DNA of 32,808 bases. Origin: Marinobacter sp. (lineage in GTDB: Bacteria; Pseudomonadota; Gammaproteobacteria; Pseudomonadales; Oleiphilaceae). Under the pieces are notes generated by a model. The model ran no database searches, was not told the DNA's origin, and was given only the letters and a program-made list of their open reading frames with translations. Shown in pieces: positions 1 to 8,346 of this stretch (the stretch's first letter is position 1; the number at the start of each line of letters is the position of its first letter). The stretch spans positions 1 to 32,808 of the forward strand of contig JAGPVT010000165.1 of NCBI GenBank assembly GCA_018066865.1, given 5' to 3'. The translations under genes were made by a program, and so were the position numbers.

Positions 1-207
1 GGTTACAACCTTGCCACTCTCATCTTTAATTGTGCCTGCGTTGATAAAAGCCCTGGGGTGCCCCAGGTTATCCGAGCGTTGTAGACGCACGTTTGCAGTT
101 TCGTGTGCGCAAATGGGCGCGCCGTGGGCCCCGAAAGGTGCTGAGCTGGGTGAAAAGGGCAGGTTGCTTGCGTGAGCCTTCTGGCTCTGGGTTGTGGAGT
201 CCTTCAT
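1..207 (-). CDS. Unidentified protein, N-terminal 69 residues, cut by left edge
   Basis: An uninterrupted reading frame starts at ATG 207-205 and runs off the left edge. It is the first ATG after an in-frame TGA upstream. The visible protein begins MKDSTTQSQKAHASNLPF and later reads ICAHETANVRLQRSDN and GHPRAFINAGTIKDESGK. The GHPRAF segment followed by a short variable loop vaguely recalls small zinc-finger (CHCC-type) proteins, but the cysteine pair that would decide this lies outside the window and the spacing of the first Cys is longer than usual. The only nearby purine run (AAGGA) sits further upstream than ideal. I do not recognise the family with confidence. It points the same way as uvrD and lies about 200 bp downstream of it. 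Confidence 0.5.
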   Translation of the reverse strand, partial: MKDSTTQSQKAHASNLPFSPSSAPFGAHGAPICAHETANVRLQRSDNLGHPRAFINAGTIKDESGKVVT

Positions 208-313
208 GGCTACTTCATCTATCCTTAGATGACCAAAAATGCAGAGTGATAGTAGCCGAACGCGGAAACACTGTCACCCGCCTGGCTTCTCAGAACCATT
301 GCTCAGAAATGGG

Positions 314-341
314 GTACTGAAAAAGGAGTACTGAAAAAAAG
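314..341. repeat. 14-bp imperfect tandem direct repeat
   Basis: GTACTGAAAAAGGA at 314-327 is followed at once by GTACTGAAAAAAAG at 328-341. It lies in the 207-bp gap between the left-edge gene and the end of uvrD. The rest of that gap (208-414) shows no hairpin with a T tract and no other gene I can support. The repeat may be regulatory or chance. Confidence 0.45.
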
Positions 342-414
342 AGATGGATGAGCTTTTTGGTCAGACTCGCCGGGATAGCATCTGGCTCAAAACACTTCTG
401 CCACCTCCGAAACC

Positions 415-2580
415 CTAGCAGGCCTCCAGAGGCGCATAGGCCAGCACTAACCACTTGGCACCTTCATCAAAGTTTACCTGCACCCGCGTGTGATGCCCGC
501 TGCCTTCGGCATTCAGAACAACACCTTCCCCAAACTTTGGATGCCGAACCCGCTGCCCCAGGCTGAAACCGGACTGCTTTGCTGAGTCCTGACTGAACAA
601 ACCTTCGTTTGGCCGCTGGGCCATCGCCGGGCGGGTTACCGTATTGCGTAAGCGCACTTCCTGCAGGCAGTCGCTGGGGATCTCCCGCACAAACCGTGAG
701 AGCGCGTGGAACTTCTCCTGTCCATACAGTCGGCGGGACTCGGCGTAAGTAATCACCAGCTTTTTCATGGCCCGAGTGATGCCCACATAGGCCAGCCGCC
801 GTTCTTCCTCCATTCGCCCTGGCTCTTCCAGAGACATACTGTGGGGGAATAGCCCCTCTTCCACGCCGGCCAGAAACACCAGCGGGAACTCCAGGCCTTT
901 GGCGGAGTGCAAGGTCATCAGCTGTACGCTGTCTTCGTGATCTCCGGCCTGGGATTCGCCGGCATCCAATGCTGCCTGGGCAATAAATTCCGAGAGCGGA
1001 TCAACGCCTTCTTCCACTTGAAAGTCTGCAAGAGCGTTAACCAGCTCCTCCAGGTTCTCAACCTTGGCCTGTGCTTTTTCGCCCTTTTCGCTGGCGTGGT
1101 AGTCCTTCAGGCCGCTGGCTTCGATCGTTTCCTTCATAAGGCCGTGGAGCGACGCGTCTTCGGCTATGGCGGACAATTCTTCAATGATATCGATAAATTT
1201 TTGCAGGCCGGTTTTCGCCCGGCCTTTCACCTGCCCGGCCTCCAGCAAACGCTCGGCTGACTCCCACAGGGACACGCTCTGGTTGCTTGCGTATTCACGC
1301 AGCTCCGCCAGGCTTTTGGCCCCGATACCCCGGGTCGGCACGTTCACCACCCGTTCGAAAGCGGCATCATCACGGCGATAATGCACCAGCCGCAGATAAG
1401 CCAACGCATTGCGGATTTCCTGGCGATCATAAAAGCGCAGGCCGCCATAGACCCGATAAGGAATACCCTGGCGCATTAGCGACTCTTCCAGCACCCGGGA
1501 CTGGGCGTTGGAGCGGTACAGGATGGCGGACTCGCTGCGCAGATTGCCCTCATCAACCCAGCTGGAGATGCTGTCAGCGATGTAGTTGGCTTCATCCTGC
1601 TCGTTGAATGCGGCATACAGGCTGATGGGCTCGCCTTCCACGCCATCCGTCCAGAGTTCCTTGCCCAGCCGGCCCTGGTTGTTGGCAATTACGGAGTTGG
1701 CGGCTTTCAGAATCAGCTGTGTGGAACGGTAGTTCTGCTCCAGTCGCACCAGCCGGGCGTTGGGAAAGTCACGCTGGTACTGCTGGATGTTCTCGATTTT
1801 TGCGCCACGCCAGCCGTAGATGGACTGGTCGTCATCGCCCACCACCGTCAGCGGAACACGGTTACTGGCCAACACCTGCAGCCAGGCGTACTGGATGGTG
1901 TTGGTATCCTGAAACTCGTCCACCAGAATATGCTGAAACCGCTGTTGGTAATGGGCCAGCAGCTCCGGCCGATGTAGCCACAATTCGTGGGAGCGCAGCA
2001 GCAACTCGCCAAAATCCACCAATCCGCTCTGTTGGCACAGCTGCTCGTAGCGGCGGTACACCTTCAGCATGGTGGAGGTGAAGTGATCCCCAGGGTTTTC
2101 CTGAATGTGGTCGGCCCGCAAGCCTTCGTCTTTCTGGCTACTGATAAACCACTGGGCTTGCCTGGGTGGGAATTGGCTCTCATCAATCTGCGCCTCCCGC
2201 ATCACCCGTTTGACCATGCGGAGCTGGTCGTCGCTGTCCAGCACCTGAAAATTCTCCGGTAGCCCGGCATCCTTCCAGTGCGCCCTAAGCAGCCGGTGGG
2301 CAATGCCGTGGAATGTGCCAAACCAAAGGCCGCGCGAGGGAATGTTCATCATCTCTTCGATGCGGTAACGCATCTCTTTAGCGGCCTTGTTGGTAAAGGT
2401 GACCGCCAGAATCCCTGTAGGCGGAACCCGATCCACCTGCATCAGCCAGGCTATCCGGTGCACCAGCACCCGGGTTTTACCACTGCCGGCACCGGCCAGC
2501 ACCAGCAGATGGTCGTTCTGTGCCGTAACCGCCTCACGCTGGGCATCATTCAGGGAATCAATAATGTGGGAGACATCCAT
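415..2580 (-). CDS. uvrD: DNA helicase II UvrD (superfamily 1, 3'-5')
   Basis: UvrD unwinds DNA in nucleotide excision repair (after UvrABC incision) and in mismatch repair, and removes blocking protein or polymerase complexes. The 721-residue protein matches the usual UvrD length and carries the full SF1A set: Q-motif Gln14, Walker A GAGSGKT (residues 30-36), motif II VDEFQDTN, motif III GDDDQSIYGWRGA, motif IV LEQNYRST, motif V TLHSAKGLEFPLVF and motif VI RRLAYVGITRA. The C-terminus (VRHPKFGEGVVLN onwards) is the Tudor-like domain that in E. coli UvrD contacts RNA polymerase. I start at ATG 2580-2578 because E. coli UvrD also begins MDVS; an in-frame GTG three codons upstream (2589) is possible and neither has a strong ribosome site. 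It is a single gene separated from gabD by a terminator. Confidence 0.97.
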   Translation of the reverse strand: MDVSHIIDSLNDAQREAVTAQNDHLLVLAGAGSGKTRVLVHRIAWLMQVDRVPPTGILAVTFTNKAAKEMRYRIEEMMNIPSRGLWFGTFHGIAHRLLRAHWKDAGLPENFQVLDSDDQLRMVKRVMREAQIDESQFPPRQAQWFISSQKDEGLRADHIQENPGDHFTSTMLKVYRRYEQLCQQSGLVDFGELLLRSHELWLHRPELLAHYQQRFQHILVDEFQDTNTIQYAWLQVLASNRVPLTVVGDDDQSIYGWRGAKIENIQQYQRDFPNARLVRLEQNYRSTQLILKAANSVIANNQGRLGKELWTDGVEGEPISLYAAFNEQDEANYIADSISSWVDEGNLRSESAILYRSNAQSRVLEESLMRQGIPYRVYGGLRFYDRQEIRNALAYLRLVHYRRDDAAFERVVNVPTRGIGAKSLAELREYASNQSVSLWESAERLLEAGQVKGRAKTGLQKFIDIIEELSAIAEDASLHGLMKETIEASGLKDYHASEKGEKAQAKVENLEELVNALADFQVEEGVDPLSEFIAQAALDAGESQAGDHEDSVQLMTLHSAKGLEFPLVFLAGVEEGLFPHSMSLEEPGRMEEERRLAYVGITRAMKKLVITYAESRRLYGQEKFHALSRFVREIPSDCLQEVRLRNTVTRPAMAQRPNEGLFSQDSAKQSGFSLGQRVRHPKFGEGVVLNAEGSGHHTRVQVNFDEGAKWLVLAYAPLEAC

Positions 2581-2663
2581 AGGGAACACTTTCGCTACTG
2601 GTTAAATGAACAGGTCGGAAGTATATCAGCTGTGATGGGCGCCTGCTTTCCTGCCCTGAAAAC

Positions 2664-2693
2664 AAAGAAGGCGAGCCGTGGCTCGCCTTCTTT
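2664..2693 (-). terminator. Rho-independent terminator downstream of gabD
   Basis: AAAGAAGGCGAGCC (2664-2677) and GGCTCGCCTTCTTT (2680-2693) form a 14-bp perfect inverted repeat, GC-rich in the centre and A/T at the ends. Read on the minus strand the hairpin follows the gabD stop codon by about 18 nt and ends in a T-rich run, so it should end gabD transcription before uvrD. Confidence 0.85.
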
Positions 2694-2711
2694 TCCAGCA
2701 CATCGAAGAGA

Positions 2712-4166
2712 TCAGAACCCGCGAGGCACCGTCTGCGCTTCAACAAACTCGAACAACCCCTCATGTCCGCCTTCGCGACCTGTGCCGGAAGCTTTCATAC
2801 CGCCAAACGGCGCTTCAGGCGTAGGCCCTGTGCCCGTATTCCAGCCTACATGGCCAAACCTGAGGCCGGCAGCAACCCGCTGGGCGCGCTCTGCATCCGC
2901 AGTGAACACGTAGGAGGCCAGGCCAAATTCGGTATCGTTGCCGGCGTCGATAACTTCGTCTTCCGTTTGAAAGCTTGCCATCGGAACCAGCGGCCCGAAG
3001 GTTTCTTCCCGATAGCAGCACATCTCCCTCGTGACGCCGGAGACTACCGTCGGCGGGAAGAACAGATGGCCGTCGCCCAGATCACCAGGCTGCTTACCAG
3101 CGACCAGTGACGCGCCCTTTTCAAGAGCATCTTCCAGGTGGCGTTTTACCTTGTCGAAGCCTGCTTTGTTGATCAGCGGCCCAATGTCGACATCGCCTGC
3201 AATACCATCACCCACGGTCATTTTATTCACGCGCTCTGCGAGCTTTTTGCCAAAGGCATCCATCACCTTTTCGTGAACAAAGACCCGGTTTGCACAGACA
3301 CAGGTCTGCCCGCCACCACGAAACTTGTTGGCTATCAGGTTATCGGCGGCAGCGTCCAGATCGGCGTCGTCAAACACGATAAACGGTGCATTGCCACCCA
3401 GCTCCAGGGCCAGTTTCTTGATCTGATCTGCAGTATCCACAACCAACTTGCGGCCCACTTCAGTGGAGCCGGTAAAGCTCAGCATGGGCACATCCGGGCT
3501 TTCACACAACACCTTGCCGATCACGCTGGCTTTGCCCATGACCAGGTTCACCATGCCATCTGGCAGATCCACGTACTTATCCATGAGCTTGAACAACGCA
3601 ATCATGGTCAACGGCGTTTCGCTGGCCGGCTTGATCACAGAAGGGCAGCCCGCTGCCAGGGCGGCAGAGAGCTTTTTGGCGATCATGCCAATGGGGAAGT
3701 TCCAGGGCGTGATCAGCGCGGTAACACCGACGGGGCGGTAGTGCACGGTCCAGCTGCAATCCTTGGGAGTTTCCGGAAGCGTGTGAGCATCCAGTGCCTG
3801 AATATGCTTGGAGCAGTAATCAAAAAATCCGGCAGCGTAATCCACCTCGCCCTGAGCTTCATTCAGCGGCTTGCCATGTTCCAGACAAAGAATTCGACCG
3901 ACTTCTTCCTTGTTTTCCCTGAGCGCATCGCGGATATCTTCCAGCCATTTTCTACGGGTTTCGATGGAGTAGGGGTTTGTCAGGCGAAGCGCAGACTTAC
4001 CTGCCTCGACTGCCGCTTTCACTTCGCTTTCAGGCATGGAGGCAACCTGTGCAATCACCTCACCCGTTGCCGGGTTGTAAACATCAAAGGTGTTGCCCTG
4101 TTCGTTGTCAGTCCAGCGACCGCCGATGTAGCCAGTCAGCTTTTCCAGCAGTGGTGACTCGATCAT
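2712..4166 (-). CDS. gabD: Succinate-semialdehyde dehydrogenase (NAD(P)+), GabD type
   Basis: It oxidises succinate semialdehyde to succinate in the cytoplasm, the last step of GABA and putrescine catabolism. The 484-residue protein has standard aldehyde dehydrogenase architecture: cofactor-binding segment TPWNFPIGM (153-161), conserved lysine in SVIKPASETP (Lys179), general base Glu255 in LELGGNAPF, and catalytic Cys289 in GGGQTCVCANR. The second Cys two residues later is typical of GabD, where it can form a redox-sensitive disulfide. Length and N-terminus match E. coli GabD (482 aa). The ATG at 4166 has AGGAG five bases upstream (4172-4176). It is divergent from the amidohydrolase gene and has its own terminator at 2664-2693, so it is probably monocistronic. 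Exact substrate within the family (succinate versus glutarate semialdehyde) is inferred. Confidence 0.92.
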   Translation of the reverse strand: MIESPLLEKLTGYIGGRWTDNEQGNTFDVYNPATGEVIAQVASMPESEVKAAVEAGKSALRLTNPYSIETRRKWLEDIRDALRENKEEVGRILCLEHGKPLNEAQGEVDYAAGFFDYCSKHIQALDAHTLPETPKDCSWTVHYRPVGVTALITPWNFPIGMIAKKLSAALAAGCPSVIKPASETPLTMIALFKLMDKYVDLPDGMVNLVMGKASVIGKVLCESPDVPMLSFTGSTEVGRKLVVDTADQIKKLALELGGNAPFIVFDDADLDAAADNLIANKFRGGGQTCVCANRVFVHEKVMDAFGKKLAERVNKMTVGDGIAGDVDIGPLINKAGFDKVKRHLEDALEKGASLVAGKQPGDLGDGHLFFPPTVVSGVTREMCCYREETFGPLVPMASFQTEDEVIDAGNDTEFGLASYVFTADAERAQRVAAGLRFGHVGWNTGTGPTPEAPFGGMKASGTGREGGHEGLFEFVEAQTVPRGF

Positions 4167-4190
4167 TTCGGCTCCTGTTATGTCAGTAAT

Positions 4191-4208
4191 TGCACCTGTG
4201 ACGGTGCA
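4191..4208. promoter_or_regulatory. Dyad 1 upstream of gabD (possible operator)
   Basis: TGCACC-TGTGAC-GGTGCA is a perfect 6-6-6 inverted repeat lying 24 bp upstream of the gabD start codon, where it would fall in the gabD promoter or leader. Its form suits a dimeric repressor. No regulator gene is present nearby, so its identity is unknown. Confidence 0.4.
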
Positions 4209-4261
4209 CGGTTGCGTCGTTTGAATCAGTCTTCCATAGTGGATGCTGAATCTCTACCTGT

Positions 4262-4281
4262 AAAGTCGATAGACCGACTTT
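4262..4281. promoter_or_regulatory. Dyad 2 upstream of amidohydrolase gene (possible operator)
   Basis: AAAGTCG-ATAGAC-CGACTTT is a perfect 7-6-7 inverted repeat. Its right edge touches a possible -35 element (TTGATC, 4281-4286) of the plus-strand promoter. The position suits an operator or an activator site acting on the divergent gene, and it differs in sequence from the dyad near gabD. Confidence 0.45.
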
Positions 4282-4308
4282 TGATCATCCTCTGTCTGTG
4301 CCTATGCT
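4281..4308 (+). promoter_or_regulatory. Possible sigma-70 promoter for the amidohydrolase gene
   Basis: TTGATC (4281-4286) and TATGCT (4303-4308) are spaced by 16 bp and lie 50 bp before the chosen ATG at 4358. The match to consensus is moderate, so this is a candidate only. Confidence 0.3.
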
Positions 4309-4357
4309 CGAAGACAGTGCCTATATCAATAGAACCGGAAATCCAGGAGTTCGGATA

Positions 4358-5371
4358 ATGAAAGCATATTTCCATCCCGCGCAAGATAAGCACTCGCCCC
4401 GAACCTATTTCACCAGGGGCCAGATGCGTCAGCCCCAGGAGGTACCAGATCGCACCAATGAGATGCTGGAAGGCCTGAAAGAAATGGGCATACCAGTGCT
4501 GCAGCCTTCCGATCATGGTGCGGGCCCGATTTCCAAGGTGCACGACCTGGGGTATCTGCGCTTTCTCGAATCCGCCCACCGCCGCTGGATGAAAATGGAC
4601 GACTGGGGAGAGGAAGTGATGTCCAATATTTTTGTCCGTTCCCCGAATCACCTGACAGGCATTCTTGCAGAAGCGGCCCGATACCAGGCTGACGGCAGCT
4701 GTCCCATTGGTGAGCACACATGGCACGCGGCTTATTGGTCGGCCCAGACCGCACTCGGTGCTGCCGATGCAGTGATGGCAGGCGATCGCACAGCCTACGC
4801 TGTCTGCCGGCCACCGGGGCACCACGCACGTAAGGATGCCGCCGGTGGTTTCTGCTATCTCAACAATGCTGCCATCGCAGCGGAGCATATGAAATCCCGG
4901 TTCCCCCGGCTGGTCATTCTTGACACCGATATGCATCACGGCCAGGGCATTCAGGAAATTTTCTACGATCGCAGTGATGTGCTCTACATATCCATTCACG
5001 GCGACCCGACCAACTTCTATCCCGTCGTTACCGGCTTCGAAGATGAACGCGGCGAGGGCGAGGGTTACGGCTACAACATCAACATGCCAATGCCGCACGG
5101 CTCATCTGAAAGTGATTTTTTCGAGAAGTTGGACGAAGCCATGGCGGCCATCCGGTTGTTTCAACCTGATGCACTGATTCTGACTCTGGGCTTTGATATC
5201 TATAAAGACGATCCCCAGGCCAAAGTATCGGTAAGTTCGGAAGGATTTTGCCGGCTCAGCACCCACATGCGCCAGCTTGGTCTGCCCACGCTGGTCGTTC
5301 AGGAGGGTGGCTACGATCTGGACACCCTGAGTGAGAACGTTCAGCAGTTCTTCAAAGGGCTGGCCGGCTGA
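4358..5371 (+). CDS. Histone deacetylase-family amidohydrolase (acetylpolyamine amidohydrolase-like)
   Basis: A zinc-dependent deacetylase of the arginase/deacetylase fold; bacterial members of this type deacetylate acetylpolyamines or related amides. The 337-residue protein shows PPGHHA (catalytic His155/His156), GFCYLNNAA, DTDMHHGQG with metal ligands Asp191 and His193, third ligand Asp280 in LGFD, and active-site Tyr319 in QEGGYD. The start MKAYFHP at 4358 has AGGAG at 4345-4349; an in-frame ATG at 4298 would add 20 residues with no family resemblance. It is divergent from gabD, and together they fit polyamine breakdown: deacetylation of acetylputrescine, transamination or oxidation elsewhere, then succinate-semialdehyde oxidation. 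The long N-terminal part (first ~115 residues) matches the polyamine-deacetylase side of the family better than AcuC. A protein deacetylase role cannot be excluded. Confidence 0.85.
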   Translation: MKAYFHPAQDKHSPRTYFTRGQMRQPQEVPDRTNEMLEGLKEMGIPVLQPSDHGAGPISKVHDLGYLRFLESAHRRWMKMDDWGEEVMSNIFVRSPNHLTGILAEAARYQADGSCPIGEHTWHAAYWSAQTALGAADAVMAGDRTAYAVCRPPGHHARKDAAGGFCYLNNAAIAAEHMKSRFPRLVILDTDMHHGQGIQEIFYDRSDVLYISIHGDPTNFYPVVTGFEDERGEGEGYGYNINMPMPHGSSESDFFEKLDEAMAAIRLFQPDALILTLGFDIYKDDPQAKVSVSSEGFCRLSTHMRQLGLPTLVVQEGGYDLDTLSENVQQFFKGLAG

Positions 5372-5375
5372 GGCA

Positions 5376-6830
5376 TCACAGGGCGGGCGCGTAAACCCTG
5401 ATGTTTTCGTGCCCTTCAGCCTTCAGGTGGACGGCATGCATGCGGCTCATGGTACCGCGATCACAATACAGCAGATACTGGCGATTGGCCGGAAGCTCTC
5501 CGATGTGGCGATTCAACTCGTAGAACGGAATCTTCAGAATCTCGTTACCGGTTAGCTGCAGAGGAGATTGCTCGCCTTCCGCCGGATGGCGCACATCGAT
5601 AATAATATCGCTGACGGCGGGCGTTTTTACCAGATCGACCTCTTCGGGCGTCGTAATGGTGTTCAGCAGCTCACTGACCGGTGTATCTTCACGAGCCTCA
5701 ATGGCGCGAGCAAGAATCAGGGGATCCATTGCCGCCTCATCAGCCTCCACCCGGCTCAGTTGAGCTCGAGTGGTCGGTTTTTGGGATATCACACCACAAT
5801 ACTCTGGCATATTTCGGGCATAAGGCTCTGTGCCGATGTCGCGGGCAATGCCAATAATGGTTTCCTTGTCCATGGCAATCAGGGGTCGCAGAACCACCTC
5901 ATCGCTGGCCCGATCCACCACGTTCAGGTTGGTCAGGGTCTGGCTCGACACCTGGCCCGCAGCATCTCCGGTTACCAGAGCAACCGCGTTGTTGTTCCGG
6001 GCAATCTCACTGGCCGCCTTCAGCATCTGCCGCTTGAGCACCACACCCCAGTGCCGGTGACCGACCGATCGCATGATTTCTTCTACCACACCGTCAAAGG
6101 GCACAGAGATAAACTTGGCGCTGTGAGAAGCACCGTAGCGCTCCCACAGATAGTGAACCACCTGCCGCACACCCACCTCGTGCGCCACGCCACCCAGGTT
6201 GAAAAACACGAAGTGACTGCGCAGGCCCCGGCGCAACATCAGGTACGCCGCTACCGACGAATCATACCCGCCGGACATCAGCGACATTACGTTCTCGACA
6301 CTGCCCAGCGGATAGCCGCCCAGGCCTCGATGTCTGCGCCGGGCAATGTGGAACTGATCACCCCGCACCTCAATGCGCACCTCCACCTCAGGTGACCTCA
6401 AATCAACACGGGCATCGGAAGCAGCCTGCATCAGCGCGCTTCCTGTCAGACGCTCAAGATCAATGGAGCGAAAATCGTGTTCACCATGGCGTCTGACCCG
6501 AACCGCAAAGCTTTTCCTGTCAAGGCGGCCGGCAAAGGCTGCAACTGCTTTCTGAACAGTGTCATCAAGGCTGACAAACGGAAACGCCGCAATCTCCTGA
6601 ATAGTGGAAATACCGGGAATACGCAAAAGCACCTCGAGCACCGGGCCGGCCAGGCTCCTGTCGTCGGGAACATCCACGTCCACTCTGTCCCAACTGCCTT
6701 CCACTAAAATATCGTGATCCAGTTGCGCCAGAAGTTTCCGGACGTTCTGGCGCAGGTGACGCATCTGGCGCCGACGAACAGGCTTGCTCTTGATGGCGAC
6801 TTCCGGGGCGGGACGAATAAGCAGTTTCAT
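5376..6830 (-). CDS. thiI: tRNA 4-thiouridine synthase / thiamine sulfur carrier enzyme ThiI
   Basis: ThiI uses persulfide sulfur from IscS to make 4-thiouridine at tRNA position 8, and can supply sulfur for the thiazole of thiamine. The 484-residue protein has an N-terminal ferredoxin-like/THUMP region (to about 165), the PP-loop ATP pyrophosphatase motif SGGYDS (186-191), the conserved cysteine Cys345 in MPEYCGVISQKP, and a C-terminal rhodanese domain with Cys456 in LLYCDRGTMSR. These cysteines correspond to Cys344 and Cys456 of E. coli ThiI, so the long rhodanese-containing form is intact. The ATG at 6830 lacks a clear ribosome site. Its stop codon lies four bases from the stop of the convergent amidohydrolase gene, with no obvious terminator between them. 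Confidence 0.96.
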   Translation of the reverse strand: MKLLIRPAPEVAIKSKPVRRRQMRHLRQNVRKLLAQLDHDILVEGSWDRVDVDVPDDRSLAGPVLEVLLRIPGISTIQEIAAFPFVSLDDTVQKAVAAFAGRLDRKSFAVRVRRHGEHDFRSIDLERLTGSALMQAASDARVDLRSPEVEVRIEVRGDQFHIARRRHRGLGGYPLGSVENVMSLMSGGYDSSVAAYLMLRRGLRSHFVFFNLGGVAHEVGVRQVVHYLWERYGASHSAKFISVPFDGVVEEIMRSVGHRHWGVVLKRQMLKAASEIARNNNAVALVTGDAAGQVSSQTLTNLNVVDRASDEVVLRPLIAMDKETIIGIARDIGTEPYARNMPEYCGVISQKPTTRAQLSRVEADEAAMDPLILARAIEAREDTPVSELLNTITTPEEVDLVKTPAVSDIIIDVRHPAEGEQSPLQLTGNEILKIPFYELNRHIGELPANRQYLLYCDRGTMSRMHAVHLKAEGHENIRVYAPAL

Positions 6831-6877
6831 AAATCGGCATTTGGTCGGATAGTGTATGATTTGAAAGATGCTTAGTG

Positions 6878-6893
6878 TAGCGCTTTGGCGCTA
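6878..6893 (+). promoter_or_regulatory. Small hairpin in ppnN leader
   Basis: TAGCGC-TTTG-GCGCTA forms a perfect 6-bp stem with a four-base loop, 47 bp before the ppnN ATG in the thiI-ppnN divergent gap. It could be a leader hairpin or an operator; the function is unknown. Confidence 0.3.
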
Positions 6894-6940
6894 TGCCTCA
6901 AAATCGGGTATTACCGCAACACTCAGGAGTTTCTCTCTTC

Positions 6941-8323
6941 ATGACCGAACCCACCATCAATGCTCTTGTCTCACCTGAGGGCAGCCTGGAAATACTATCC
7001 AATCACGAAGTTAACCTGCTCAAAGACAGAAGCGAAGGCGGTTTGTACCGGCTGTTCCGGCAATGCGCTCTGGCCGTTCTGAATACCGGTGTCGTGACCG
7101 ATGACTGCCAGGACCTGATGGAAGCCCATGCGGATTTCGATATACGCCTGATACCACAGCCCAGAGGCCTGAAGCTGGAGCTGATCAATGCGCCAGCGCA
7201 CGCGTTTGTGGATGACGAGATGCTGCGCGCTATTCGTGAGCATCTGTTCTCGGTTCTGCGGGATATTGTTTATACCCACTCCACGCCGCAATTTGCCCGG
7301 ATTCTGAAAAGTAATGAGCCGGATGACCTTACCAACATGGTATTTCACATTCTGCGTAATGCCCGGGTGTTGCAGCCCGGTCGCCAGCCTGACCTGATTG
7401 TGTGCTGGGGCGGGCATTCCATCAGTCATGAGGAATACCAGTACAGCAAGGAAGTTGGCCACCAGCTTGGCCTGCGGGAATTGAGCATTTGCACGGGTTG
7501 CGGGCCAGGTGCCATGAAGGGCCCGATGAAAGGCGCTACTATCGCCCACGCCAAGCAGCGGATTAAAAATGGCCGCTACATCGGCATCACCGAACCGGGC
7601 ATCATCGGCGCTGAAGCACCCAACCCCATTGTGAACGAACTGGTCATCATGCCGGATATCGAAAAACGCCTGGAAGCCTTTGTACGCTGCGGTCATGGCG
7701 TTGTAGTCTTCCCTGGCGGCGTAGGCACCGCCGAGGAAATCCTCTATCTACTCGGCATACTTTTACACCCGGACAACGCTGACCTGCCCTTCCCTGTCGT
7801 CTTCACCGGCAGGCCGGAAAATGCCGAATATTTCGAGATGATCGACAAATTCATCCGCAATGCTCTCGGAGATGACGCTGCCAGCAAATACGAGATCATC
7901 ATCGATGATCCCGTGCGGGTCGCTCAGGCCATGAAAAAGGGCATGAAGGAGGTTGAGACCTTCCGTCGTGCCATGCAGGATGCTTATTACTTCAACTGGA
8001 TGCTGAAGATCGACCCGGTATTCCAGCTACCATTCGAGCCTGACCACGAGAACATGCTCGCCCTGGAATTACATCGTGATCAACCGGCGCACCTGATTGC
8101 CGCTAATCTGAGGAAGGCATTCAGTGGCATTGTGGCCGGAAACGTAAAGGAAGGGGGTATCCGAAAAGTGCAGGAGAAAGGGCCTTTTGAGATTGCAGGA
8201 GACCCGACCCTGATCAAGCCTCTGGAGGCCATGCTGGAGCAGTTTGTCGCCCAGAACCGCATGAAGTTACCGGGAACATCGGCTTATCGTCCAAGCTACT
8301 GCATCAGCAGCACAGCAGCCTGA
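6941..8323 (+). CDS. ppnN: Pyrimidine/purine nucleotide 5'-monophosphate nucleosidase PpnN
   Basis: PpnN (formerly YgdH) cleaves the N-glycosidic bond of nucleoside monophosphates, giving base and ribose-5-phosphate; in E. coli it is stimulated by (p)ppGpp. The 460-residue protein aligns along its whole length with E. coli PpnN (454 aa): an N-terminal PpnN-specific domain, then the LOG-like core with CWGGHSI, CTGCGPGAMKGPMKGA, and the nucleotide-monophosphate binding motif PGGVGTAEE, and a C-terminal domain ending near FVAQNRMKLPG. I chose ATG 6941 (MTEPTINALVSPEGS) because it aligns with the E. coli N-terminus; an AGGAG lies 11 bases upstream, slightly far. An upstream in-frame ATG at 6893 sits inside the leader hairpin and is less likely. 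The gene stands alone, divergent from thiI and convergent with the cytochrome gene. Confidence 0.95.
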   Translation: MTEPTINALVSPEGSLEILSNHEVNLLKDRSEGGLYRLFRQCALAVLNTGVVTDDCQDLMEAHADFDIRLIPQPRGLKLELINAPAHAFVDDEMLRAIREHLFSVLRDIVYTHSTPQFARILKSNEPDDLTNMVFHILRNARVLQPGRQPDLIVCWGGHSISHEEYQYSKEVGHQLGLRELSICTGCGPGAMKGPMKGATIAHAKQRIKNGRYIGITEPGIIGAEAPNPIVNELVIMPDIEKRLEAFVRCGHGVVVFPGGVGTAEEILYLLGILLHPDNADLPFPVVFTGRPENAEYFEMIDKFIRNALGDDAASKYEIIIDDPVRVAQAMKKGMKEVETFRRAMQDAYYFNWMLKIDPVFQLPFEPDHENMLALELHRDQPAHLIAANLRKAFSGIVAGNVKEGGIRKVQEKGPFEIAGDPTLIKPLEAMLEQFVAQNRMKLPGTSAYRPSYCISSTAA

Positions 8324-8333
8324 ACTGCTGTGC
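8310..8333. other. Hairpin spanning the ppnN stop codon
   Basis: GCACAGCAG (8310-8318) and CTGCTGTGC (8325-8333) form a 9-bp perfect stem with a six-base loop containing most of the ppnN TGA (8321-8323). It lies 14 bp from the end of the convergent cytochrome gene. No T tract follows on either strand, so it is not a classic terminator, but it may help end or stabilise both transcripts. Confidence 0.5.
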
Positions 8334-8346
8334 TTGCACGTAGCGC

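Noticed and set aside
3138..4157. Long open frame antisense to gabD (about 340 codons)
   Set aside because: It is a shadow of gabD codon bias on the other strand; no family resemblance and no ribosome site, while the gabD frame has full motifs.
4226..5098. Long open frame antisense to the amidohydrolase gene
   Set aside because: Overlaps completely a gene with intact catalytic residues; the translated product shows no recognisable domain.
5568..6395. Long open frame antisense to thiI
   Set aside because: Shadow of thiI, which aligns end to end with its family.
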